NCBI RefSeq assembly: GCF_051014685.1
Contig: NW_027478593.1
Span: forward strand, 558,001 to 622,000
Reading direction: 5' to 3'
DNA length: 64,000 nucleotides
Origin: Ptiloglossa arizonensis
Taxonomy: Eukaryota > Arthropoda > Insecta > Hymenoptera > Colletidae
Shown here: piece after piece, positions 36,304-49,773 of the stretch
How positions within the stretch are numbered: position 1 is the first letter of the stretch
How the letters are laid out: each line of letters begins with the position of its first letter
The notes under the pieces: generated by a model
The model's database searches: none
What the model saw: only the letters and a program-made list of their open reading frames with translations
What the model was told of the DNA's origin: nothing
Position numbers and translations under genes: made by a program

Positions 36304-38824
36304 TAATCGGGCGAGTTTCTACTTTCAGACGCAGCAGGAATTTTTGGGATTGGTCAATCCGTTCGCGAGATATGTGAGTTTGAAGCTAAGAAATAGTTGA
36401 GAATACAACAAGTTTTTCGCACTCCTGCAGCTCCAAACGCTTAACCAGATTGGCCTAGGGAAAGAATGCACACACCGTTATAATCGGGCGAGTTTCTACT
36501 TTCAGACGCAACAGGAATTTTTGGGTTTGGTCAATCGGTTCGCGAGATATGTGAGTTTGAAGCTAAGAAATGGTTGACAAGACAACAAGTTTTTCGCAAT
36601 TCTGCTGCTCCAAACGCTTAACCAGAACGGCATAGGGAAAAAATACACATACCGTTGTAACCGGACGAGTTTCTACTTTCAGACGCAATAGGAATTTTTG
36701 GGTTAGGTCAATCCGTTCTCGAGATATGGGAGTTTGAAGCTAAGAAATGTTTGAGAAGGCAACAAATTTTTCGCACTTCTGCTGCTCCAATCGCTCAACC
36801 AGATTGGCCTAGGGGAAAAAATACACATACCGTTGTAATCGAGCGAGTTTCTACTTTCAGATGCAATCGGAATTTTTGGGTTAGGTCAATCCGCTCGCGA
36901 GATATGGGAGTTTGAAACTAAGAAATGGTTGAGAAGACAACAAATTTTTCGCACTTCTGTTGCTCCAAACGCTTAACCAGAACGACCTAGGGGAAAAAAA
37001 CACATATCGTTGTAATCGGGCGAGTTTCTACTTTCAGATGCAATAGGAATTTTATGGTTAGGTCAATCTGTTCGCGAGATATGGGAGTTTGAAGCTAAGA
37101 AATGGTTGAGAAGCCAACAAATTTTTCGCACTTCTGCTGCTCCAATCGCTTAACGAGAATGGCCTAGGGAAAAAATACACATACCGTTGTAATCGGGCGA
37201 GTTTCTACTTTCAGATGCAATAGGAACTTTTGGGTTTGTTCAACCCGTTCGCGAGATATGGGAGTTTGAAGCTAAGGAATGGTCGAGAAGCCAACAAATT
37301 TTTCGCACTTCTGCTGCTCCAACGCTTAACCAGAATGGCCTAGGTAAGAAATACACATACCGTTATAATCGGGCGAGTTTCTACTTTCAGACGCAGCAGG
37401 AATTTTTGGGTTTGTTCAATCCGTTCGCGAGATATGGGAGTTTGAATTTAAGAAATGGTTGAGAAGGCAACAAATTTTTCGCAATTCAGCTGCTCCAAAC
37501 GCTTAACCAGAATGACCTAGGGGAAAAATACACATACCGTTGTAATCGGGCGTGTTTCTAATTTCAGATGCAATAGGAATTTTTGGGTTAGTTCATTCCG
37601 TTCGCGAGATATGGGAGTTTGAAACTAAGAAATGGTTGAGAAGACAACAAATTTATCGCACTTCTGCTGCTCCAAACGCTTAACCAGAATGGCCTAGGGG
37701 AAAAATACACATACCGTTGTAATCGGGCGAGTTTCTGCTTTCAGATGCAATAGGAATTTTTGGGTTAGGTCAATCCGTTCGCGAGATATGTGAGTTTGAA
37801 GCTAAGAAATGTTTGAGAAGGCAACAAATTTTTCGCACTTCTGCTGCTCCAATCGCTCAACCAGAGTGGCCTAGGGGAAAAATACGCAAACCGTTGTAAT
37901 CGGGCGTGTTTCTACTTTCAGACGCAGCAGGAATTTTTGGGTTTGGTCAATGCGTTCGCGAGATATGTGAGCTTGAAGCTAAGAAATGGTTGAGAAGACA
38001 ACAAATTTTTCGCAATTCTGCTGCCCCAAGCGCTTAACAAGAATGGCCTAGGGAAAAAAACACATACCGTTGAAATCGGGCGAGTTTCTACTTTCAGACG
38101 CAGCAGGAATTTTTGGGTTTGTTCAATCCGTTCGCGAGATATGGGAGTTTGAATTTAAGAAATGGTTGAGAATACAACAAGTTTTTCGCACTCCTGCTGC
38201 TCCAAACGCTTAAACAGAATGGCCTAGGGGAAAAATACACATACCTTTGTAATCGGGCGAGTTTTTACTTTCAGATGCAATAGGAATTTTTGGGTTAGGT
38301 CATTCCGTTCGCGAGATATGGGAGTTTGAAACTAAGAAATGGTTGAGAAGACAACAAATTTATCGCAATTCTGCTGCTCCAAACGCTAAACCAGAATGGC
38401 CTAGGGGAAAAATACACATACCGTTGTAATAGGGCGAGTTTCTACTTTCAGATGCAATAGGAATTTTTGGGTTAGGTCAATCCGTTCGCGAGATATGGGA
38501 GTTTGAAGCTAAGGAATGGTCGAGAAGCCAACAAATTTTTCGCACTTCTGCTGCTCCTACGCTTAACCAGAATGGCCTAGGTAGGAAATACACATACCGT
38601 TATAATCGGGCGAGTTTCTACTTTCAGACGCAGCAGGAATTTTTGGGTTAGGTCAATCCGTTCGCGAGATGTGTGAGCTTGAAGCTAAGAAATGGTTGAC
38701 ATGACAACAAGTTTTTCGCAATTCTGCTGCTCCAAACGCTTAACCAGAACGGCATAGGGAAGAAATACACATACCGTTATAATCGGGCGAGTTTCTACTT
38801 TCAGACGCAGCAGGAATTTTTGGG
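36304..38824 (+). repeat. Tandem duplication C, copy 2 (one monomer shorter)
   Basis: Second copy of 33651-36303. The shift is 2653 bp at first, then 2476 bp after about 38170, so exactly one 177-bp monomer is missing: GAATTTAAGAAATGGTTGAG runs straight into AATACAACAAG, whereas copy 1 has the ACAAATACTG monomer between them (about 35520-35700). Differences seen are TTGATAAGAC against TTGAGAAGAC (35870/38347) and GTGTGAGTTT against GTGTGAGCTT near 38670. The junction lies in the shared stretch 36304-36348. Confidence 0.8.
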
Positions 38825-39513
38825 TTTGGTCAATCCGTTCGCGAGATATGTGAGTTTGAAGCTAAGAAATAGTTGAGAAGACAACAAGTTTTTCGCGCTC
38901 CTGCTGCTCCAAACGCTTAACCAGAATGACCTAGGGGAAAAATACACATACCGTTGTAATCGGGCTAGTTTCTACTTTCAGACGCAGCAGGAATTTTTGG
39001 GTTTTGTTAATCCGTTCGCGAGATATGTGAGTTTGAAGCTAAGAAATGGTTGAGAAGGCAACAAATTTTTCGCACTTCTGCTGCTCCAATCGCTTAACCA
39101 GACTGGCCTTGGGAAAAAATACACATACCGTTGTAACCGGAAGAGTTTCTACTTTCAGACACAATAGGAAATTTTGGGTTAGGTCAATCCGTTCGCGAGA
39201 TATGGGAGTTTGAAGCTAAGAAATGTTTGAGAAGGCAACAAATTTTTCGCACTTCTGCTGCTCCAATCGCTTAACCAGATTGTTCTAGGGAAAAAATACA
39301 CATACCGTTGTAATCGGGCGTGTTTCTACTTTCAGATGCAATAGGAATTTTTGGGTTAGGTCAATCCGTTCGCGAGATATGGGAGTTTGAAGCTAAGAAA
39401 TGTTTGAGGAGGCAACAAATTTTTCGCAATTCTGTTGCTCCAAACGCTTAACCAGAATGGCCTAGGGATAAAATACGCATACCGTTATAATCGGGCGAGT
39501 TTCTACTTTCAGA
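38825..39513 (+). repeat. Satellite monomers linking duplications C and D
   Basis: About four monomers between blocks C and D. Markers are TTTTCGCGCTCC near 38890, GGGTTTTGTTAATCC near 39000, GACTGGCCTTGGG near 39100, ACCGGAAGAG near 39137 and GATTGTTCTAGGG near 39277. The last of these matches GATTGTCCTAGGG monomers at 50245 and 56799. Only satellite is present. Confidence 0.75.
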
Positions 39514-40591
39514 CGCAACAGGAATTTTTGGGTTAGGTCAATCCGTTCGCGAGATATGGGAGTTTGAAGCTAAGAAATGGTTGAGAAGGTAACAAATTTT
39601 TCGCACTCCTGCTGGTCCAATAGCTTAACCAGAATGGCCTAGGGAAAAAATACACATACCGTTGTAACCGGAAGAGTTTCTACTTTCAGACACAATAGGA
39701 AATTTTGGGTTAGGTCAATCCGTTCGCGAGATATGGGAGATTGAAGCTAAGAAATGGTTGAGAATGCTACACATTTTGCGCACTTCTGCTGCTCCAAACG
39801 CTCAACTAGAATGTCCTAGGGAAAAAATACACATACCGTTGTAATCGGGCTAGTTTCTACTTTCAGACGCAGCAGGACTTTTTGGGTTAGGTCAATCCGT
39901 TCGCGAGGAATGGGACTTTGAAACTAAGAAATGTTTGAGAGGACAACAAATTTTTCGCAATTCCGCAGCTCCAAACTCTTAACCAGAATGGCCTACGCAA
40001 AAAATACACATACCGTTGTAATCGGACGAGTTTCTACTTTCAGGCGCAACAGGAATTTTTGAGTTAGGTCAATCCGTTCGCGAGATATGGGAGTTTGAAG
40101 CTAAGAAATGGTTGACAAGACAACAAATTTTGAGCACTTCTGCTGCTCCAGTCGCTTAACCAGAATGGCCTAGGGGAAAAATACACATACCGTTGCAATC
40201 GGGCTAGTTTCTACTTTCAGATGCAATAGGAATTTTAGGGTTAGGTCTATCTGTTCGCGAGATATGGGAGTTTGAAGCTAAGAAATGGTTAAGAAGACAA
40301 CAAATTTTTCGCACTTCTGCTGCTCCAATCGCTTAACCAGAATGGGCTAGGGAAAAAATACACATACCGTTGTAATCGGGCGAGTTTCTACTTTCAGATG
40401 CAATAGGAACTTTTGGGTTTGTTCAATCCGTTCGCGAGATATGGGAGTTTGAAGCTAAGAAATGGTTGAGAAGGTATCAAATTTTTCGCACTTCTGCTGG
40501 TCCAACAGCTTAACCAGAATGGCCTAGGGAGAAAATACACATATCGTTGTAACCGGACGAGTTTCTACTTTCAGACGCAATAGGAATTTTT
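39438..40591 (+). repeat. Right-half module P, copy 2
   Basis: Same marker order as 30415-31568 at a shift of 9023 bp (51 monomers). It reads GAGAGGACAACAAATTTTTCGC where copy 1 reads GAGAAGACAACAAATTCTTCGC. It continues into a monomer with TGGAGGTTTGAAG and CTCTGCTTGTCC, and then the 176-bp GCGCTAGCCAG monomer. Confidence 0.8.
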
Positions 40592-43500
40592 GGGTTAGGT
40601 CAATCCGTTCGCGAGATATGGAGGTTTGAAGCTAAGAAATGGTTGAGATGGTAACAAATTTTTCGCACCTCTGCTTGTCCAAGCGCTAGCCAGAATGGCC
40701 TAGGGATAAAATACACATACCGTTGTAACCGGACGAGTTTCTACTTTCAGACGCAATAGGAATTTTTGTGTTAGTTCAATTCGTTCGCGAGATATGTGAG
40801 TTTGAAGCTAAGAAATGGTTGAGAAGGCAACAAATTTTTCGCACGTCTGCTGCTCCAATCGCTTAACCAGACTGGCCTTGGGAAAAAATACACATACCGT
40901 TGTAATCGGGCGAGTTACTACTTTCAGGCGCAACAGGAATTTTTGGGTTTGGTCAATCCGTTCGCGAGATATGTGAGCTTGAAGCTAAGAAATGGTTGAG
41001 AAGACAACAAATTTTTCGCAATTCTGCTGCCCCAAGCGCTTAACAAGAATGGCCTAGGGAAAAAATACACATACCGTTGTAATCGGGCGAGTTTCTACTT
41101 TCAGGTGCAATAGGAATTTTAGGGTTAGGTCTATCTGTTCGCGAGATATGGGAGTTTGAAGCTAAGAAATGGTTGAGAAGACAACAAATTTTTCGCAATT
41201 CTGTTGCTCCAAACGCTTAACCAGAATGGCCTAGAGATAAAATACGCATACCGTTGTAATCGGGCGAGTTTTTACTTTCAGACGCAGCAGGAATTTTTGG
41301 GTTTGTTCAATCCGTTCGCGAGATATGGGAGTGTGAATTTAAGAAATGGTTGAGAAGACAACAAATTTATCGCACTTCTGCTGCTCCAAGCGCTTAACCA
41401 GAATGGCCTTGGGGAAAAATACACATACCGTTGTAATCGGGCGAGTTTCTGCTTTCAGATGCAATAGGAATTTTTGGGTTAGGTCAATCCGTTCTCGAGA
41501 TATGGGAGTTTGAAGCTAAGAAATGTTTGAGAAGGCAACAAATTTTTCGCACTTCTGCTGCTCCAATCGCTCAACCAGATTGGCCTAGGGGAAAAAATAC
41601 ACATACCGTTGTAATCGAGCGAGTTTCTACTTTCAGATGCAATCGGAATTTTTGGGTTAGGTCAATCCGCTCGCGTGATATGGGAGTTTGAAGCTAAGAA
41701 ATGGTTGAGAAGACAACAAATTTTTCGCACTTCTGTTGCTCCAAACGCTTAACCAGAACGACCTAGGGGAAAAAAACACATATCGTTGTAATCGGGCGAG
41801 TTTCTACTTTCAGATGCAATAGGAATTTTATGGTTAGGTCAATCTGTTCGCGAGATATGGGAGTTTGAAGCTAAGAAATGGTTGAGAAGCCAACAAATTT
41901 TTCGCACTTCTGCTGCTCCAATCGCTTAACGAGAATGGCCTAGGGAAAAAATACACATACCGTTGTAATCGGGCGAGTTTCTACTTTCAGATGCAATAGG
42001 AACTTTTGGGTTTGTTCAATCCGTTCGCGAGATATGGGAGTTTGAAGCTAAGGAATGGTCGAGAAGCCAACAAATTTTTCGCACTTCTGCTGCTCCAACG
42101 CTTAACCAGAATGGCCTAGGTAAGAAATACACATACCGTTATAATCGGGCGAGTTTCTACTTTCAGACGCAGCAGGAATTTTTGGGTTTGGTCAATCCGT
42201 TCGCGAGATATGTGAGTTTGAAGCTAAGAAATGGTTGACAAGACAACAAGTTTTTCGCAATTCTGCTGCTCCAAACGCTTAACCAGAACGGCATAGGGAA
42301 AAAATACACATACCGTTGTAATCGGGCGTGTTTCTACTTCCAGATGCAATAGGAATTTTTGGGTTAGGTCAATCCGTTCGCGAGATATGGGAGTTTGAAG
42401 CTAAGAAATGGTTGAGAAGACAACAAATTTTTCGCAATTCAGCTGCTCCAAACGCTTAACCAGAATGACCTAGTGGAAAAATACACATACCGTTGTAATC
42501 GGGCTAGTTTCTACTTTCAGACGCAGCAGGAATTTTTGGGTTTGGTCAATCCGTTCGCGAGATATGTGAGTTTGAAGCTAAGAAATGGTTGAGAAGGCAA
42601 CAAATTTTTCGCACTTCTGCTGGTCCAATCGCTTAACAAGAATGGCCTAGGGAAAAAATACACATGCCGTTGTAATCGGGCGAGTTTCTACTTTCAGGTG
42701 CAATAGGAATTTTAGGGTTAGGTCTATCTGTTCGCGAGATATGGGAGTTTGAAGCTAAGAAATGGTTGAGAAGACAACAAATTTTTCGCAATTCTGTTGC
42801 TCCAAACGCTTAACCAGAATGGCCTAGGGATAAAATACGCATACCGTTGTAATCGGGCGAGTTTCTACTTTCAGACGCAGCAGGAATTTTTGGGTTTGTT
42901 CAATCCGTTCGCGAGATATGGGAGTTTGAATTTAAGAAATGGTTGAGAAGGCAACAAATTTATCGCAATTCTGCTGCTCCAAACGCTTAACCAGAATGGC
43001 CTAGGGGAAAAATACACATACCGTTGTAATCGGGCGAGTTTCTGCTTTCAGATGCAATAGGAATTTTTGGGTTAGGTCAATCCGTTCGCGAGATATGGGA
43101 GTTTGAAGCTAAGAAATGTTTGAGAAGGCAACAAATTTTTCGCACTTCTGCTGCTCCAATCGCTCAACCAGAGTGGCCTAGGGGAAAAATACGCAAACCG
43201 TTGTAATCGGGCGTGTTTCTACTTTCAGACGCAGCAGGAATTTTTGGGTTTGGTCAATGCGTTCGCGCGATATGTGAGCTTGAAGCTAAGAAATGGTTGA
43301 GAAGACAACAAATTTTTCGCAATTCTGCTGCCCCAAGCGCTTAACAAGAATGGCCTAGGGAAAAAAACACATACCGTTGAAATCGGGCGAGTTTCTACTT
43401 TCAGACGCAGCAGGAATTTTTGGGATTGGTCAATCCGTTCGCGAGATATGTGAGTTTGAAGCTAAGAAATAGTTGAGAATACAACAAGTTTTTCGCACTC

Positions 43501-44643
43501 CTGCTGCTCCAAACGCTTAAACAGAATGGCCTAGGGGAAAAATACACATACCTTTGTAATCGGGCGAGTTTTTACTTTCAGATGCAATAGGAATTTTTGG
43601 GTTAGGTCATTCCGTTCGCGAGATATGGGAGTTTGAAACTAAGAAATGGTTGAGAAGAAAACAAATTTATCGCAATTCTGCTGCTCCAAACGCTAAACCA
43701 GAATGGCCTAGGGGAAAAATACACATACCGTTGTAATAGGGCGAGTTTCTACTTTCAGATGCAATAGGAATTATTGGGTTAGGTCAATCCGTTCGCGAGA
43801 TATGGGAGTTTGAAGCTAAGGAATGGTCGAGAAGCCAACAAATTTTTCGCACTTCTGCTGCTCCTACGCTTAACCAGAATGGCCTAGGTAGGAAATACAC
43901 ATACCGTTATAATCGGGCGAGTTTCTACTTTCAGACGCAGCAGGAATTTTTGGGTTAGGTCAATCCGTTCGCGAGATGTGTGAGTTTGAAGCTAAGAAAT
44001 GGTTGACATGACAACAAGTTTTTCGCAATTCTGCTGCTCCAAACGCTTAACCAGAACGGCATAGGGAAGAAATACACATACCGTTATAATCGGGCGAGTT
44101 TCTACTTTCAGACGCAGCAGGAATTTTTGGGTTTGGTCAATCCGTTCGCGAGATATGTGAGTTTGAAGCTAAGAAATAGTTGAGAAGACAACAAGTTTTT
44201 CGCACTCCTGCTGCTCCAAACGCTTAACCAGAATGACCTAGGGGAAAAATACACATACCGTTGTAATCGGGCTAGTTTCTACTTTCAGACGCAGCAGGAA
44301 TTTTTGGGTTTTGTCAATCCGTTCGCGAGATATGTGAGTTTGAAGCTAAGAAATGGTTGAGAAGGCAACAAATTTTTCGCACTTCTGCTGCTCCAATCGC
44401 TTAACCAGACTGGCCTTGGGAAAAAATACACATACCGTTGTAATCGGGCTAGTTTCTACTTTCAGACGCAGCAGGACTTTTTGGGTTAGGTCAATCCGTT
44501 CGCGAGAAATGGGACTTTGAAACTAAGAAATGTTTGAGAAGACAACAAAATTTTCGCAATTCCGCAGCTCCAAACGCTTAACCAGAATGGCCTACGCAAA
44601 AAATACACATACCGTTGTAATCGGACGAGTTTCTTCTTTCAGG
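39514..44643 (+). repeat. Large tandem duplication D, copy 1 (about 5130 bp, 29 monomers)
   Basis: The block aligns to the sequence from 44644. The shift is 5130 bp over 39.5-40.4 kb (for example CTGGTCCAATAG, CTACGCAAAA, CTCCAGTCGC). It is 4953 bp from about 40.6 to 44.45 kb (for example GCGCTAGCCAG at 40683 and 45636, CTCCTACGC at 43861 and 48814), because one monomer present here at about 40.45-40.6 kb is absent in copy 2. Shared rare variants include GGAATTATTGGG (43770) and GCGCGATATG (43265). Confidence 0.8.
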
Positions 44644-47600
44644 CGCAACAGGAATTTTTGGGTTAGGTCAATCCGTTCGCGAGATATGGGAGTTTGAAGC
44701 TAAGAAATGGTTGACAAGGTAACAAATTTTTCGCACTCCTGCTGGTCCAATAGCTTAACCAGAATGGCCTAGGGAAAAAATACGCATACCGTTGTAACCG
44801 GAAGAGTTTCTACTTTCAGACACAATAGGAAATTTTGGGTTAGGTCAATCCGTTCGCGAGATATGGGAGTTTGAAGCTATGAAATGGTTGAGAATGCTAC
44901 ACATTTTTCGCACTTCTGCTGCTCCAAACGCTCAACTAGAATGTCCTAGGGAAAAAATACACATACCGTTGTAATCGGGCTAGTTTCTACTTTCAGACGC
45001 AGCAGGACTTTTTGGGTTAGGTCAATCCGTTCGCGAGGAATGGGACTTTGAAACTAAGAAATGTTTGAGAGGACAACAAATTTTTCGCAATTCCGCAGCT
45101 CCAAACTCTTAACCAGAATGGCCTACGCAAAAAATACACATACCGTTGTAATCGGACGAGTTTCTACTTTCAGGCGCAACAGGAATTTTTGAGTTAGGTC
45201 AATCCGTTCGCGAGATATGGGAGTTTGAAGCTAAGAAATGGTTGACAAGACAACAAATTTTGAGCACTTCTGCTGCTCCAGTCGCTTAACCAGAATGGCC
45301 TAGGGGAAAAATACAAATACCGTTGCAATCGGGCTAGTTTCTACTTTCAGATGCAATAGGAATTTTAGGGTTAGGTCTATCTGTTCGCGAGATATGGGAG
45401 TTTGAAGCTAAGAAATGGTTAAGAAGACAACAAATTTTTCGCACTTCTGCTGCTCCAATCGCTTAACCAGAATGGGCTAGGGAAAAAATACACATACCGT
45501 TGTAATCGGGCGAGTTTCTACTTTCAGATGCAATAGGAACTTTTGGGTTTGTTCAATCCGTTCGCGAGATATGGGAGTTTGAAGCTAAGAAATGGTTGAG
45601 ATGGTAACAAATTTTTCGCACCTCTGCTGGTCCAAGCGCTAGCCAGAATGGCCTAGGGATAAAATACACATACCGTTGTAACCGGACGAGTTTCTACTTT
45701 CAGACGCAATAGGAATTTTTGTGTTAGTTCAATTCGTTCGCGAGATATGTGAGTTTGAAGCTAAGAAATGGTTGAGAAGGCAACAAATTTTTCGCACGTC
45801 TGCTGCTCCAATCGCTTAACCAGACTGGCCTTGGGAAAAAATACACATACCGTTGTAATCGGGCGAGTTACTACTTTCAGGCGCAACAGGAATTTTTGGG
45901 TTTGGTCAATCCGTTCGCGAGATATGTGAGCTTGAAGCTAAGAAATGGTTGAGAAGACAACAAATTTTTCGCAATTCTGCTGCCCCAAGCGCTTAACAAG
46001 AATGGCCTAGGGAAAAAATACACATACCGTTGTAATCGGGCGAGTTTCTACTTTCAGGTGCAATAGGAATTTTAGGGTTAGGTCTATCTGTTCGCGAGAT
46101 ATGGGAGTTTGAAGCTAAGAAATGGTTGAGAAGACAACAAATTTTTCGCAATTCTGTTGCTCCAAACGCTTAACCAGAATGGCCTAGGGATAAAATACGC
46201 ATACCGTTGTAATCGGGCGAGTTTCTACTTTCAGACGCAGCAGGAATTTTTGGGTTTGTTCAATCCGTTCGCGAGATATGGGAGTGTGAATTTAAGAAAT
46301 GGTTGAGAAGACAACAAATTTATCGCACTTCTGCTGCTCCAAGCGCTTAACCAGAATGGCCTTGGGGAAAAATACACATACCGTTGTAATCGGGCGAGTT
46401 TCTGCTTTCAGATGCAATAGGAATTTTTGGGTTAGGTCAATCCGTTCTCGAGATATGGGAGTTTGAAGCTAAGAAATGTTTGAGAAGGCAACAAATTTTT
46501 CGCACTTCTGCTGCTCCAATCGCTCAACCAGATTGGCCTAGGGGAAAAAATACACATACCGTTGTAATCGAGCGAGTTTCTACTTTCAGATGCAATCGGA
46601 ATTTTTGGGTTAGGTCAATCCGCTCGCGAGATATGGGAGTTTGAAGCTAAGAAATGGTTGAGAAGACAACAAATTTTTCGCACTTCTGTTGCTCCAAACG
46701 CTTAACCAGAACGACCTAGGGGAAAAAAACACATATCGTTGTAATCGGGCGAGTTTCTACTTTCAGATGCAATAGGAATTTTATGGTTAGGTCAATCTGT
46801 TCGCGAGATATGGGAGTTTGAAGCTAAGAAATGGTTGAGAAGCCAACAAATTTTTCGCACTTCTGCTGCTCCAATCGCTTAACGAGAATGGCCTAGGGAA
46901 AAAATACACATACCGTTGTAATCGGGCGAGTTTCTACTTTCAGATGCAATAGGAACTTTTGGGTTTGTTCAATCCGTTCGCGAGATATGGGAGTTTGAAG
47001 CTAAGGAATGGTCGAGAAGCCAACAAATTTTTCGCACTTCTGCTGCTCCAACGCTTAACCAGAATGGCCTAGGTAAGAAATACACATACCGTTATAATCG
47101 GGCGAGTTTCTACTTTCAGACGCAGCAGGAATTTTTGGGTTTGGTCAATCCGTTCGCGAGATATGTGAGTTTGAAGCTAAGAAATGGTTGACAAGACAAC
47201 AAGTTTTTCGCAATTCTGCTGCTCCAAACGCTTAACCAGAACGGCATAGGGAAAAAATACACATACCGTTGTAATCGGGCGTGTTTCTACTTCCAGATGC
47301 AATAGGAATTTTTGGGTTAGGTCAATCCGTTCGCGAGATATGGGAGTTTGAAGCTAAGAAATGGTTGAGAAGACAACAAATTTTTCGCAATTCAGCTGCT
47401 CCAAACGCTTAACCAGAATGACCTAGTGGAAAAATACACATACCGTTGTAATCGGGCTAGTTTCTACTTTCAGACGCAGCAGGAATTTTTGGGTTTGGTC
47501 AATCCGTTCGCGAGATATGTGAGTTTGAAGCTAAGAAATGGTTGAGAAGGCAACAAATTTTTCGCACTTCTGCTGGTCCAATCGCTTAACAAGAATGGCC

Positions 47601-49773
47601 TAGGGAAAAAATACACATGCCGTTGTAATCGGGCGAGTTTCTACTTTCAGGTGCAACAGGAATTTTAGGGTTAGGTCTATCTGTTCGCGAGATATGGGAG
47701 TTTGAAGCTAAGAAATGGTTGAGAAGACAACAAATTTTTCGCAATTCTGTTGCTCCAAACGCTTAACCAGAATGGCCTAGGGATAAAATACGCATACCGT
47801 TGTAATCGGGCGAGTTTCTACTTTCAGACGCAGCAGGAATTTTTGGGTTTGTTCAATCCGTTCGCGAGATATGGGAGTTTGAATTTAAGAAATGGTTGAG
47901 AAGGCAACAAATTTATCGCAATTCTGCTGCTCCAAACGCTTAACCAGAATGGCCTAGGGGAAAAATACACATACCGTTGTAATCGGGCGAGTTTCTGCTT
48001 TCAGATGCAATAGGAATTTTTGGGTTAGGTCAATCCGTTCGCGAGATATGGGAGTTTGAAGCTAAGAAATGTTTGAGAAGGCAACAAATTTTTCGCACTT
48101 CTGCTGCTCCAATCGCTCAACCAGAGTGGCCTAGGGGAAAAATACGCAAACCGTTGTAATCGGGCGTGTTTCTACTTTCAGACGCAGCAGGAATTTTTGG
48201 GTTTGGTCAATGCGTTCGCGCGATATGTGAGCTTGAAGCTAAGAAATGGTTGAGAAGACAACAAATTTTTCGCAATTCTGCTGCCCCAAGCGCTTAACAA
48301 GAATGGCCTAGGGAAAAAAACACATACCGTTGAAATCGGGCGAGTTTCTACTTTCAGACGCAGCAGGAATTTTTGGGATTGGTCAATCCGTTCGCGAGAT
48401 ATGTGAGTTTGAAGCTAAGAAATAGTTGAGAATACAACAAGTTTTTCGCACTCCTGCTGCTCCAAACGCTTAAACAGAATGGCCTAGGGGAAAAATACAC
48501 ATACCTTTGTAATCGGGCGAGTTTTTACTTTCAGATGCAATAGGAATTTTTGGGTTAGGTCATTCCGTTCGCGAGATATGGGAGTTTGAAACTAAGAAAT
48601 GGTTGAGAAGAAAACAAATTTATCGCAATTCTGCTGCTCCAAACGCTAAACCAGAATGGCCTAGGGGAAAAATACACATACCGTTGTAATAGGGCGAGTT
48701 TCTACTTTCAGATGCAATAGGAATTATTGGGTTAGGTCAATCCGTTCGCGAGATATGGGAGTTTGAAGCTAAGGAATGGTCGAGAAGCCAACAAATTTTT
48801 CGCACTTCTGCTGCTCCTACGCTTAACCAGAATGGCCTAGGTAGGAAATACACATACCGTTATAATCGGGCGAGTTTCTACTTTCAGACGCAGCAGGAAT
48901 TTTTGGGTTAGGTCAATCCGTTCGCGAGATGTGTGAGTTTGAAGCTAAGAAATGGTTGACATGACAACAAGTTTTTCGCAATTCTGCTGCTCCAAACGCT
49001 TAACCAGAACGGCATAGGGAAGAAATACACATACCGTTATAATCGGGCGAGTTTCTACTTTCAGACGCAGCAGGAATTTTTGGGTTTGGTCAATCCGTTC
49101 GCGAGATATGTGAGTTTGAAGCTAAGAAATAGTTGAGAAGACAACAAGTTTTTCGCACTCCTGCTGCTCCAAACGCTTAACCAGAATGACCTAGGGGAAA
49201 AATACACATACCGTTGTAATCGGGCTAGTTTCTACTTTCAGACGCAGCAGGAATTTTTGGGTTTTGTCAATCCGTTCGCGAGATATGTGAGTTTGAAGCT
49301 AAGAAATGGTTGAGAAGGCAACAAATTTTTCGCACTTCTGCTGCTCCAATCGCTTAACCAGACTGGCCTTGGGAAAAAATACACATACCGTTGTAATCGG
49401 GCGAGTTACTACTTTCAGGCGCAACAGGAATTTTTGGGTTTGGTCAATCCGTTCGCGAGATATGTGAGCTTGAAGCTAAGAAATGGTTGAGAACACAACA
49501 AATTTTTCGCACTTCTGCTGCTCCAAACGCTTAACCAGAATGGCCTCGGGAAAAAATACACATACCGTTGTAATCGGGCTAGTTTCTACTTTCAGACGCA
49601 GCAGGACTTTTTGGGTTAGGTCAATCCGTTCGCGAGAAATGGGACTTTGAAACTAAGAAATGTTTGAGAAGACAACAAAATTTTCGCAATTCCGCAGCTC
49701 CAAACGCTTAACCAGAATGGCCTACGCAAAAAATACACATACCGTTGTAATCGGACGAGTTTCTTCTTTCAGG
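44644..49773 (+). repeat. Large tandem duplication D, copy 2
   Basis: Second copy of 39514-44643. It lacks the GGTATCAAATTTT/CCAACAGC monomer near 45.6 kb. It gains one near 49.40-49.55 kb (GAACACAACAAAT, GGCCTCGGG), so total length is restored. From 49774 to about 50110 the start of the block is read a third time (ACAAGGTAACAAAT, CTGGTCCAATAG, AATGCTACACATTTTTCGC) before duplication E takes over. Confidence 0.8.
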
